Source of the DNA: Balanoglossus misakiensis
Taxonomy: Eukaryota; Hemichordata
Direction of reading: 5' to 3'
Length of the DNA stretch: 64,000 nucleotides
NCBI GenBank assembly: GCA_040954595.2
Contig: CM082593.2
Location: 1,178,001 to 1,242,000, forward strand
Shown: positions 48,901 to 61,530 of the stretch, in pieces
Layout of the letters: each line of letters opens with the position of its first letter
Numbering within the stretch: position 1 is the stretch's first letter
Notes under the pieces: generated by a model
Told to the model about the DNA's origin: nothing
The model's input: only the letters and a program-made list of their open reading frames with translations
The model's database searches: none
Made by a program: the position numbers and the translations under genes

Positions 48901-51900
48901 AGATGATGACACTCGGCGATAATGCGTCAGCTCATTGAAGTAATACAAAGTAATTAAATAATTTGAATTAAAAGCACGGATTAAGTTTAGCTCTAATCTG
49001 AATTCTGAACGGCAGACTCTGTAGAAGGTGATCCGGCCAATTAAACACAACAGAATTAGGACATGTGCCAAAACAGGATTAGAGATGCTTGAATTACAGA
49101 AACCATCCTTCCTTCTCTTACAGAAATTCTCCTTTGGGGGAACAGCTCTTTCATCACTAACTCGTACACAAGTTGTGTGACCGCGAACACACTGCAGTTC
49201 AAATCACTCAGATGTGACCGTTGCCACGCAGATGGATTTTCTGAGAATTATTTTCCTAATTTCATCTTATCTTTTATGAATCATACATTATTATCATGGT
49301 GCCTATCGAAATAATGATTACCATCTACTTTGTTTGTGCAAATCGATCTATTTACTTACAAATGCAATATTTGGGGATGCTTTTATCATTTAATGCTGTT
49401 TTATCGGCCGCATGTTTGGTTTTTCACTATATGTTAGATTGATTCAAGTTGATGTCCCTTCGGTATTATTTATGAACTTTTCTCAATTGATCACACAAAA
49501 TGCATTGTATCGATTAACGTTATCTGTTGTATGGAGCGCTATAAAACATCACTCGATATGCAAAGATGTAGTGAATAGCAAACTGATAGCAGTCGGACTG
49601 AAACGGCCTTGGGGGATGCTCTAAACGTTTCTTTTCAAATACATGTCACTTGAGCCTCAAATCGAACATCGATTTAGTTTTAGAAACCTCATGTCAACGG
49701 ATATGATTTCTTGGGCAATCCTTTCATAGCGAAGAGTCACACACCTGCCGAGGTGAAACGATCTCCCTAGAATCTTCTTTCAATTGAAAACATCTCCTTC
49801 GTGCTTTCTATACTCTGAATAAGAATTGAACGACATGATCTTCTTGTAAATTTGACTGCCTTACCAGATATAACATTAATTTTCCTGCACTTAAAAATTT
49901 TGTCATTGAACATTCCGACTTGCTATAAGATCATGCGCAACTTACACAAACTCTACATAGTGTCGTATACTCAAGTGTGAAAGAATCTTGAGATTTCCTT
50001 GATGTGAAGTTAAAACGTGTTAAAATTTGGCTAAAACGTCTCCATATTTCTTCTCAAAACAACATCACTTTCAGACTTTGGCCAACTATGTGTGATGTTT
50101 ACGTCACCATGACACTTAACAGAAAGCATTTTGAAGATAAATTACGTTAGTAAATACGTCGTGCCAGATTGTTTTACAGAACTTGCAATTGAAGTAGTTT
50201 TGGATAATTCAACTTGGTCAATTATCACTAAAGTAAAGGAAATAATACTGTGATAAACACCATTTGATATGATTGATGAACGAAATAATTTTCATAAATC
50301 TGAAAAGGTGTACAATGTGCCTGAGCTGACATATAAACACACACATTCTCAGTGACGTACATTTACATGTATAAAGCTCATGTATATGAAAACGACGTGA
50401 ATCATTAGCCACTACGAATACGCAAGTGTCTAATTTGTATGACTGTCCATGAAGCCGTGTCTAACTCAGAATATGTAATATTGTTACATAGCTGAAAATC
50501 CTTGGCGTGTTGAACATACCGTGTCTTGGCATTTATTTTCCCCGAGTCTAAATTCAGAGCACATGACACTGTAAATCTCTCTTGTAATTTTCCTAGCTGA
50601 TCAGAACTACTTATGATCTAACTTAAATTATACACCAGAGGCAACATAAAGAAAACTACTTAAAAGTTATCCTCAACATACCAAACATTTTAAACATATC
50701 CATGATTCTAGTTATGCTCTGGCTTCGTTCATGAAAGTCGGGTTACTGATCGATGGAACCACACACTAGGCTGTTTATTGCATAAATCTTTTCAAAACCA
50801 TAACTTGTCAACAGTTAGCTAATTTTGTCTTACAGTCAATATTTTAATCAAACTGTTATGTGACATACGTTGATGACAAGTCGAGCAGCAAGGCAAAGTT
50901 CCTATTCAGCAGATTTTAGAACAAATGAAATCTAAAAAGTTATCCAAAATGGCAATCGGCGGCCATTTTAGTTTCCAAACTGTCACGTGTGAGCATGGTG
51001 GCTGAACTCACTTCCTTTTTCCGCCATGACTGCCTTTCACTCTGTGACGTAATATCCACCATGATTCTGATGCATATATTAAACGCAACTTGTAATCTAT
51101 AGGCGTACGTGTGGTTAATTTCTAATGAACTTGTTTGTGCAGGCAAGCTTCACTTAATTTCAGCTAATATCATAAAAGTTTATCGCGGCGGTCTCAATTA
51201 AATCATCTCAATTACGTCGTCTGCTCATGACCAGCATTTCAATTACATACTGCATGTTCTGGGCAATCTTGTCTATTGCAGTAATATTCTGGTCTTGGCG
51301 TCTAAGTATTGTAGATGTTTTAATACATGATAAACTGCGTCTGGGGTCATGGGTCAGTGGCTGCACCTGACCTTTGGTAATGCTCTTAAACATTTTTGTT
51401 TAGTGTAACGACAAACACTTCACATTTTAACTCTCACAAAGAATGTGGAAAGGCGCTATATTATTGATTCCAGCTTGTTAACACAACCCTTCTTTGCATT
51501 ACCAGGAAGTTCACTATTGACAGTGGGGGAAAGCCATGCAAACATGCAAAAATGAATGCACGGAGGGGGTGGGGGGACATTGACCATAGAAGAGCTACAC
51601 TGACCATTAAAAGCATAGGGGTACTTTGTCTAGGTAGGAAAGAACTCGTCATAATTTATTTGATTGCGCCATCAAAAGGAAACGCGACGTCAAGGGGCTA
51701 ACGTTGTGTAATAAAGCGTAAATTTCAATGACAGGCCTGGAAATTAAGAATCGTTTTGTGACATGTTTACCACTAACGTGTGATTGGTTTTGGCGTCTGA
51801 GAAATGGCCTTTACACGTCTGTAATGTTGATCAGTGTTAACTAAATCTTTCTGTTTATGAGCGAGTTGAAAGCCTTCACGCGTTTTAGCACAGCTACGTC

Positions 51901-54350
51901 AATGTATTAAACATATAAGCTTGTGAGGTGCAGGTTAGGAGCCAGAATGACATTCTTCTTGTAATCACTGCGCATGTGCGTCAAGGTCCCAAAGGTATAA
52001 AATATACACTGGATCAGGATGCAAGCTCCCCACTTTTAAGTTATGAATATTTATAGTTTTGCTATGAGATCTGTTTCCTATCACCAAATTAGCAAACTGA
52101 GTTCCCTCGCAGTCTCGGGTACCAACTACATGTACAGACACGCTCCTCAAATTGTCTGACCTGCACCTCTGTCAGACAGAACTTATAGCTGAAGGCGAAT
52201 TTTGCGTAATAAATGCTTGTTTTAAATCTGGCAGGTTATCTGAGTTCTGTAAGGCCTGGGCCGTTGTGCCGAGGCAATTGGGGAAGGCGGTTAGATCAGT
52301 TTTATGTGACTGACCGCCGAGTAATCATTTGTAGGGATCAACCTCGCTGTTTCCGTGCCGTGTAAATCCGTCACAACATTCATGAGTCTGATGGGAGGTA
52401 TCATTAATCTTAACCTGAACCAACTGCGAGTTCGCGCCAGAACGATCCCAGGTCAGTTTGGTCATATGACTGGCGATCTCTGCACGAGAGATAGATGGAA
52501 TAACGAAAACATACTTGTATAAAGGCACATACGTTAAGAAAACGTCAAAATGTTTGAACTTGAAAGTAGTGTCAGTGTTTTGCTGATAAAACTCATGACT
52601 TGGATAATCAAATAAGGTCCTTTGTCATTCCAGTGAAAAAGCGTGAGGTTTTGATGAACCGATCACAACAATGACGTTTTAACTTAACTATTTGCACTAA
52701 ACCCCTTGTAGACCCATCACGCATATTTCCTCCATCTCTATGATTTCATCAAAGAATACGCCGACTTTGAAATATTCTCATCTTAATTTGTTTTGCTGTG
52801 TTGACAGGCATTAAACTGATAAAACCTAGGACCTCCAAAGGGGTTTGCATTTTAATAGGAAGTAAGGTTATTTAAAGCACCCTTGATTCAGCTTACTAGA
52901 AGGAACATTTAACTCATTTGTTATCCAACCCGTTATTCATTACAGTCACAAGACCACGGCATGCACCACAAAATTGATTTATAAAGTACGGCCATACTAC
53001 TTTGATTTGCGAGTATATCTTGCTCTTATGATTTTTATCATCTTCTAGGGGATGTTGATCGATGTTTAAATGCACAAACAGTTCATTGTTTAAATGTCCT
53101 TCGAGTTTTGCAAAGCACCCAATCTCTAATGAGCTTTATTGATCTCAGCATCTTTCAGTTTTAGTGTTGTGGCCAATAACAAATATTAACCCTTAAAAAC
53201 AAAATGGAATGAGATTGATCAGGACCATTCAAAATCTCCGACTTCTTTGGTGTCATTAATGCATTATGGCAACTGGAAAGATTCTATAGTTTTGATTTTT
53301 ATAAACAGTCAACAAGTATGAGGCTTGAGGTGATCGATTATTTAGTATTTATGTCGTTTCCCTTCTTGGCGTTCATTCTGAATATCAACTAATTTCTCAG
53401 CTGCTGTAGACCTATGTAGACATAAAGTTGCATTGCTAACATTCCCATGAAAACGATTTACTAGCAAGCATTGCATATCTGTCAACACCAGTGTTATGGG
53501 ACTGCTTCGATGTTAATATATAACTCACCCGGCCTATTTTATCGAAAAAGCATTTGGACCAAATTTACGTCGTACATCCACATCATCAGGCTAAACAGGT
53601 GTTTTTCTTTCATGATAATAAATATATACTGCAAATGTTGAAAGATTACCCCAGTATTTTCAATATGTATCGACTTACACAAATATGTATGAGTGTATCC
53701 AATACCTCAGCGTGTGGCCGAGCTCTATGTTCTATGGTGACGGAGAATAGTGTGCTTACTTTGGTCTTTCTACAACAATAATTTGAACTTCCAGAATCAA
53801 TGAGTGCAATCGAGTTACATGGGATTGGGTCTTCCGTTCCCAGAAGTAAATATCAAAGGATGATTAATTTGAAAACAAATCCAGATGAAATGATGTCAAA
53901 CAGGCTAGCCTCGAGTTCATGTGCCCAAATGGAGCATATCCAATTTTAAATAAAATTGTGGATGAAAGATTCCTCTGATCAACTTTATGACATGTAATTA
54001 GAAGTCGTATCCAGGTTTCCCCCGATTTCACAAGAAAATTGCTTCCCCATCATTATGGCTGTTGCAGATCATAATTGCAGACAAGCCTTCAAGCTTTGAA
54101 CAGAAGTTATTTAGTTTTGTATAGAGCGTACTAGCGGGTTGAAAAAGAATGACATTGTGTAAGGAACTACAGACGTCCAGGTATTGAATTATTCTGGTTA
54201 TATGCTCGACGAGACGGCATCATATCTTACATGACTGCGATTTCTTAATTTTCCCTATATACATGAGAAAGTCACTTATGGCTAATGTCGCCAACGGTAC
54301 AGATAGCATTGATATAGTAATATCCCATTGCCCAGATACTGCCTGTTCGT
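45909..54350. other. Non-coding interval downstream of GPCR 2
   Basis: Includes the GPCR 2 3' UTR (candidate AATAAA at 47126-47131). The remaining 7 kb shows no recognisable coding or RNA gene. TACATGTA octamers recur (46575, 46675, 50364, 52127). Confidence 0.5.
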
Positions 54351-54377
54351 GTGTGTGTGTGTGGGGGGGGGGGGGGG
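54348..54377. repeat. (GT)n followed by a G15 tract
   Basis: Seven or so GT dinucleotides run into fifteen consecutive G (54363-54377), ending one base before the MITE at 54379. Confidence 0.9.
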
Positions 54378-54378
54378 C

Positions 54379-54580
54379 ATACTGTAAAACACTTTTTTTC
54401 GCGAGTCAAAATTTTCGCGATATCGAGAGAGGCCACTGTTACGCGAGTATTAATTTTCGCGTTTTCACACATTGTTCTTTCACAACTATATGTACGCGAG
54501 TCTTTATTTTCGCGTTTTTTTTGGCTCTCGCGTATTTAGCGTAAATTTAATGCTCGCGAAAATAAAGTGTTTTACAGTAT
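54379..54580. mobile_element. TA-flanked MITE with 17-bp terminal inverted repeats
   Basis: The left end ATACTGTAAAACACTTT (54379-54395) and right end AAAGTGTTTTACAGTAT (54564-54580) are perfect reverse complements. Both are bounded by a TA dinucleotide, as for Tc1/mariner-type insertions. The 200-base interior is non-coding. It is built from repeated modules in which CGCGAGT and ATTTTCGCG flank a few variable bases (near 54400, 54442 and 54494), with a partly inverted module (GCTCGCGAAAATAAAG) at the right end. Transposition would need a transposase from elsewhere. Confidence 0.85.
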
Positions 54581-54599
54581 ATCACCTACACATTGTATT

Positions 54600-57500
54600 A
54601 CACAAGACCTAATGCCTACCAAAAGGACATACAAGTGAACAATTACATTTATAACAGGGCATGATTACAATTCAATATTGTCAAGAACAAGATAGCGTAA
54701 GGAAAGATGTTTTCCATGTGGCGTACAGAGACGCATGCATCTTGTTCTGAGGTGTATTGAACTGTAATCATGCCACAGTATCAGTAAAATAAAAAGATGG
54801 CGTATGCTTACTTGTTGCTTGAAGGATGGAACTTCGGCAAACCTGAAGAAACGTTTCTTTCGGCACCTACTGCTGCAAATATTCCACACATTCCTGGAGC
54901 AACCAGTCATCCTCATCAGCCTCTTCACATCCTTTTCTGCTGACATGTTTTGGTAAACGAATACACCGGCAATAACGACACGACGATTTCCCTGAGAAAA
55001 TGGTGACACGAACAAAATGGTGGTGAACACTCTCTGTGAAAGCACCTGGTGGATCTGTGCACATGGCCACACTCGACCAATAGACATCTATTACACAGGT
55101 GTATGTTCTAATTGTTAATTGGCTGACAAGAAAGTGCTGTGTGCTTCATGATTGGTCATGTTTTACACCAGGTGTATTTGTCTGTCTCCTTGCAAATCTG
55201 TGTGCTTATACCGGTAGTATTCATTGAACATCCTCGTGCAATTAAAATAACAATTGAAGATATCTTTGTACTATTTTGCCACCATTTTGGTGTATGTTAA
55301 TATGTTTCCGACATTCATACTATCTCCAAGGAGAGACCAAAGGTGAAGTCATAAGAATGTTACTACATGATGTACTCTTTCATTTCTGCCTCTCTATCTA
55401 AATGCAATGGCGAAAACTTGTGTTAGGCTAGAACGGGTACCGATATGTTATAACACAAATTATACCGTAGTTATCTGACTTCCATTTTTTCTGCAGTCAC
55501 GTTGCAATAATGTGTCGTCTTCATGAAAGCCAGATATGAATCAAACCGACGACATCGTTTCTCTAGTTACATTGGAATTTCATCGGGCAAAGAGTAAATT
55601 CACGTGACCAATAACACGCCAAAATCCCATTGCAGTTGTTGAACGCTTCAACCTTCTAGCAATACACATATTTCCAATGTGGCGAGCAATTGCCCTGCTG
55701 GCATTTGACAATTTTATGACTTAGGATTTCAACTGGATTACGAGAAACGTAATTGTCAAAATAAATGACAGTAGATATGATCAGAATGCCAGAAAATTAC
55801 TTGCGTCACTGCAGTTAAATTGCAATCGATCAAACGTACAATTGCTACAGGTTTTATTTTCATTTTACACGCTGGTGATTCACAAATACATACAATTGAC
55901 ACGAATTTCTTTACGCAAACTACTAGTATAGATCTGCCAAGCCTTATAATACCCGGCAGAATTTATAAGATTTAGGCCAATACATTCTCTCTCCGATTGC
56001 AAGGACTGTCAGTATCAATAGACCATTTTCCGAACTCCACAAAACCCTGCGAGATCTCGCGTGACTATGCAGATTATATGGGAGGGCATTCTCATATATC
56101 ATATATGACACAGGACAAAAATACATAACCCGCCATGTTAAACGGCACAAAAGTTTATATTTTTTTTAATCTGCAGGCCAGCTATTCTATTTTCATACAA
56201 TGTTCCACTGGTTACTTGGCTAGGAACCAGTTGCTATGGTAATAACCGCAAGTATCGCGAGATCATATATTATGCAAATGAGATTCAACTTGTCTTACTG
56301 CAATAGACTTCTAACGTTCGATCTTTTTACATGTTTAGCTACAACTTGTCATAATTACTACACTCTTCCTTTCAGGAAGTAATTTATTCAGCCAGTAAAA
56401 TTATTATATTCATAGAGTGACATGTTATTTATATGTAATGTGACATTTCCTTATCTGAAATGCAACCATTACGACTGTTCAATAATCGATGACCTGGTAC
56501 CCACTATTATGACCTATATGTATATTTATTTTTAGTAAATGAAAAATGCTGGAAGGGTAACAGTGGAGGAAAACTATTCTTACAAACATCAAAACATGTT
56601 ACCGCTTGATTACACAGGCAAATTGTAGACATTACCTTTTTCTATCTGTCTTTGTAAATCAGTGTGCACTGCCCCGCTGGGTGACGCCCCCTTCTAATGC
56701 AATCACTCGTTGCATTTTCCAAGACCCCAAAAAATTGCAATAAACATCCCCCAGAGCAATTTATTGACCTTGCTTAAAAATACTCTAATAGGAGTAAAAG
56801 TTTTCCAATTATAGAGGTTAGAAATATTATGATGGTTTACGATTATGCCTTCAACCAAATCAATGAGAGTCAGCTTTATGGCTGCCTTCGGGAGAAGTCT
56901 CGTAATGAACTAAGTCCACAACCAGAGTTGTGGTACTCTCGTCTTCTTGTTGTTTTTTTTCTGATGAATTCTCGCAGGCCGAGCAACGGAGCTATTAAAA
57001 CCCAGTGCACCTAAACACGTGTTTCGAAGTCTTCCATATTCAGGCATCCCATAATGCGTCATTGGGAGTTAGTCGTCGTTTATTGAGCAATCCAAATCAC
57101 CAAAGAATTTTTGCTCTCTTAAATAGTGTTTACTCCATGCTGGGGGGGGGGGGGGGGGGCGGTCAAATCAGTCAAATTGCATTCTGGGTAATAATGTCGA
57201 CAACTCACACAGTAGTAAGATATGTTATATTGCCCGTATTTCATGACACCCTTGTTTGTCTTTGTAGCTATAATATACATGTAGAACTCGTTCAGAACAA
57301 TTAAGACAATGAACCTGATAAAAAGAACAAAAAGTAGTGGAAAAATAGTCAACAGTTAGAGCCAATGTCCTTCTGACTCTCAAGAAAGAATGATGTGTTT
57401 GTTTCCAGTGAAAAACAGACGACTCGACAGAAGACAGAAGAACACAGTAAACTGACGGTTTTAGTATTGAAGCCCCTTGTGCGAATGATGAAAGAGTAAG

Positions 57501-60500
57501 TGGCCTGGTTCTTATGCAGCACACGTGTGAAGTACTGTACAGTGGACCAGTGTGGATTTCAACAGTTGACAAATGAGCTCTCAGTGGTGCACATGTAAAT
57601 GCACAAATCCAGTGTTTATTTCTTTCGTGCCACATACAAATTGTAAACTGATCATATTTGTTCTCCTGTAGTCTGAACAAGAGAAAGTACTCTCAGATAG
57701 CAAATGGTTTTCTCCTCTATTTTCTGTCGGTCTAACTGAGAGAATTCCTTTCACGTAATGCAGGCATGATGAGTAACCGAATAAGAGGCTTTTCCAAATG
57801 CCGCCCGATCATGCTGAGTACGGAAAAGTATCTACAGAAGAGATAAGACCTGTGAGTTGACGACAGATAAGAATCACATCACTCTAATATGACTTAGTTA
57901 CAGAAAATCTGAGCCAGTACACGTATGATGCGATGTTTTCATTCGAGTTCAAAGTACCCACCAAAAGGGAATGATCCTACTGAATCAACCGCATTTATCG
58001 CTACCAAATTATAACCATTTGAACGCAACATTTTTCGCTGACAAAACGCGGTGCAACATTTTTATCGTTTTTCTCACATTTCTCTCTATTTTCTCTGTTA
58101 ATTTTAGACCAAGTGCACAAGCGATGGTCTGAAGGCGACGAAAATCCTGACAGCTTTCATGGATTCCTGGAAATAGGTCCTAAAACAAAGCTATACGACG
58201 ACGCCTTTGGTGGTGTCACGTGCTAAAGGCATAATTGCAGACGTACATTGATAAACAATTGGTCCCCGCTTAGGCAATGACGCACATCTCGTTATAAACA
58301 ATTTCCCAAGTTCCCAGGTCTTCCCTAACCACAGTTAAACACACAAACACAGTATTTGAGGGATTTGCCTATTACATTCAAGTAAATGGATTACCTCGAA
58401 TGCGAGTCTACAGTAGTATTTTAAGACAAAAAAACCCGCCAGTCTACCGGGTACGCCACTTAACGCACGAACAAGATTCTCTTAGATATAATACTCCCAC
58501 TTAGCCCAATTTCAAAGGAAACTTGGGGTTTATTGCACTCTTCCTCAGAATCGATTGTGACCTATTTCAGTGAATTACTTCTGACCAAAATGTATATCTG
58601 TTTATTGTACAAACTGTAATTTTACATCACAGGCTTGACACCAGTTTGGTCCCCATTATCACATACTACATATTCCGGGATCGCTAATATGCTGCAAGCA
58701 CTTGGATATCAAGTGACTATTAAACTTAGATTGAAAGACCACTTCATTCAATTAGTTTATTCACAACAGGCACTCATGGAGGATTGACATTGTTTTTATA
58801 TGTCGGCAATTTTCCCCGTTCGTCCAGCAAGTTCTTTCAGCATGCACGGCTAAATCTGCCGTCACATTTTCCAAACTGTAACATTAATTTTAAAGAGAAA
58901 TGCTCTTATGACCTTGGATAAAGCTGGGTTAATGATGCTTTTTTGTAATGAAATGCTATCTTGCCAAGTGCAATATTAAAAGTCATTCAACTATACAGCC
59001 AACATGGAATTCTCAATCAGTTCTATGTCAAAACAGCTGCGTACCACACCAGTTAATTATTTCACCGTCCAAGTAGAAGAATACCCTCGATAATTCACAA
59101 GGACTAGTCAACACGTAAGGCTACAGTCAACACGTAATTCAGTGCCTCCTAAAATGTGCAATGAATGGGCTTAATTGGCATTTATGAACACCTTTTCTAC
59201 ATAAAAATAACAGGTTGCATCACAGTGTGTACATAAATTGACCGTGATTTCATTACATGTGATGTACACGCCGTCATGGGTAGTGCTGGTATTTGAAACT
59301 GTGTTTAATGTTAATATACAATGACCTGTAAGGTTTTTGAATTCAAAACATCAGAACAGCTAGGATATGTTGGGAAGAATGTATCCAATGTGAATCTATT
59401 GATGCTGTTGTTAATTGATCATTTGATCTTCACCACACGTTTGTTCCTCTACACTCATTACCAACTATTCTTATTCCCCTGAGAAAGCATAGGACAAACA
59501 AGAGGTGATCGTCTGCGTAATTTGCTTGAAGAAGTTGCTCTTCTGCCTTGAGGGATTTCATTCAGCCAAGGGAGATGGAAGGAAGGCAAGATCTCTGTGA
59601 AACTTACATACACTTAATTTTCCATTTCTTTAGTTGAGGTAAAGGCCTAGGAAACCACACAAGAGGCTTTCGTTGCTATGGGTTTGATATCGACTACAGA
59701 TGGGCAGGGAACAGCGCCAGCATCGGCCAAAAGTTGTAAGGTCTCTAGAATTCAACATTCATTGCCTGCATGCATTCAAGGCTGTCTAATTTTTGCGGGT
59801 CGATATAGGGTCACATCTAATTCCGGGAACACATTTGCCAAAAACGTGGACGCCACTAGCCGATGGGGGGATCGTAAAATAAAAGTCAGTTGAGGATGTA
59901 TTCCGTGACTTTAGCCCTATCAGTGTTCATGAAATCTTCAATGGTATTGATATTCCTCCAGGGTGTTTTCCAAACAAGGTCAACCTTTCAGAATGGTGTT
60001 CTCTATTTCTCGTTGATGTGTTTTTCTTGTATCCCAACGCGTGTACGCGTGTTGTAGATTCGCCGGATAGCTTTGACTATATACATAGCTTTTGGGCGAT
60101 CCTCTAGAGGGACTAACGTGACCATTTGCATGATATTGGATAAATGCCCAAATATAAAGGCATGATGATGTACGATAAATATTTATCTAACATGAGTTAG
60201 CTACGACAGCTGTCATCACTCCTAAGTTGACAGACATTCCACGTTTCGCTTCATAAATAATTCAGAGAAAACATTCAGACAAAATTCAACTTATTAAGCT
60301 ATACAGTTTGGCTTTGATATGTGCTTTACTGTAACAGATGGTCCCCTTTAAATCAACATGTTAGCAGACACATCACTATGTGCGAGCATCGAATTCATAA
60401 TGGAGGCTGTGTGCTAGCAGGCCTGATATGGCGCACTTGAGAAATTGCATCTTTGTATAATCGTTTTTATGGTCCCACGACGTTTTCACATCATCCAAAT

Positions 60501-61270
60501 CTAACATAACAACATTCTATAAATTACACGAACTTTGTATAATAGTCCCAATGGTTACAACTCAGCCTTGCTAGCCTGTCATGCAGCTGCTATGCGTGCA
60601 GTACAGCAGTTGTCAAAATGGTATGGCGGCCTTAACTTCTGTTGGCCCAAGTCTGTCGTTAAAACATTGTGTGTTTCTACTCAAACAGTTGTATCCTTGT
60701 CTCCGTAATCCAAACCGTTATCCTGACGATAACAATCAAATCGTTGGATTCCGTAGTCACTTTATCTTTTATCGTCAATTCTCATACGGAAAATAAAAAG
60801 CATTATATGCATCATAAAGTTGAGATGTCTATCATTTAATACCTGGTCTTCCTTATCAGACTCACGTATCATAGCAAGTGTCAAATGAAACTTATATGCT
60901 GGTAACATTCATTAAATTATTTTGTTTGGGCAGTTTTTAGAGCTTCAGTGGTAACAACACAGATTTAAAAGAATATTTTCATGATTTGTGTTTCAAACGA
61001 ACATTCCAGGGTGCACCTGTGCCAGATCAGAACAGAGTGGCCCCCTCCCAGAGACACACAAACGCCAAATAAGACGCTGCCCTCACCGCCAGGTATGATG
61101 CAGAGAAAACAGTAGGACGCCATCTACGACAACTTTTGAGCTCCCTGATAAGATTGACATAAAGACAATATTTCCACCATAATTTCAAAACACTTATAGG
61201 ACCCTATAAATCAGATTTCAAAGCACTTGGACAATTGGCCAAAAAGACACAAATTGACCATATATAATTA
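54600..61270. other. Non-coding interval up to MVK
   Basis: Contains a Cys-rich minus-strand frame at 54867-55000 of doubtful status, an 18-base G run (57142-57159) and otherwise nothing I can assign. Confidence 0.5.
57142..57159. repeat. G18 homopolymer
   Basis: Eighteen consecutive G on the plus strand, followed by C and GG. Confidence 0.95.
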
Positions 61271-61277
61271 TAAATGT

Positions 61278-61283
61278 TTTATT
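61278..61283 (-). terminator. Poly(A) signal of MVK
   Basis: TTTATT on the plus strand (AATAAA on the minus strand) 248 bases past the MVK stop. Confidence 0.65.
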
Positions 61284-61530
61284 GACAGGATGTAACTGCT
61301 AAAACCTGTATTTTCATACACGAAAATTGATAAAACATTATTAAAGTTGGTAACTTACAATCATATTGTAAATAAAATTCAAGTATTTTAGTCTGTCTAA
61401 CAGGTGGAATTTGTGCAAAACTTTGTGTATCATTGATATGTTTTATTAACATGTCTTTAATGTTCGAATACAAAAAATGATCAGTTTCTTGAGATTCAAT
61501 CACTAAGAACTCGGCATACAATGGCTGAGT

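Noticed and set aside
57225-57680. 151-aa minus-strand frame
   Set aside because: It is the longest unassigned frame but has irregular composition and no motif. No promoter or splice signals support it.
14569-61270. tRNA, rRNA or autonomous transposon genes
   Set aside because: I looked for T-loop-like GGTTCRAATC blocks, conserved rRNA stretches and reverse transcriptase or transposase motifs, and found none.
61279-61521. 80-aa minus-strand frame after MVK
   Set aside because: It follows the conserved MVK stop and contains the poly(A) signal, so it is 3' UTR.
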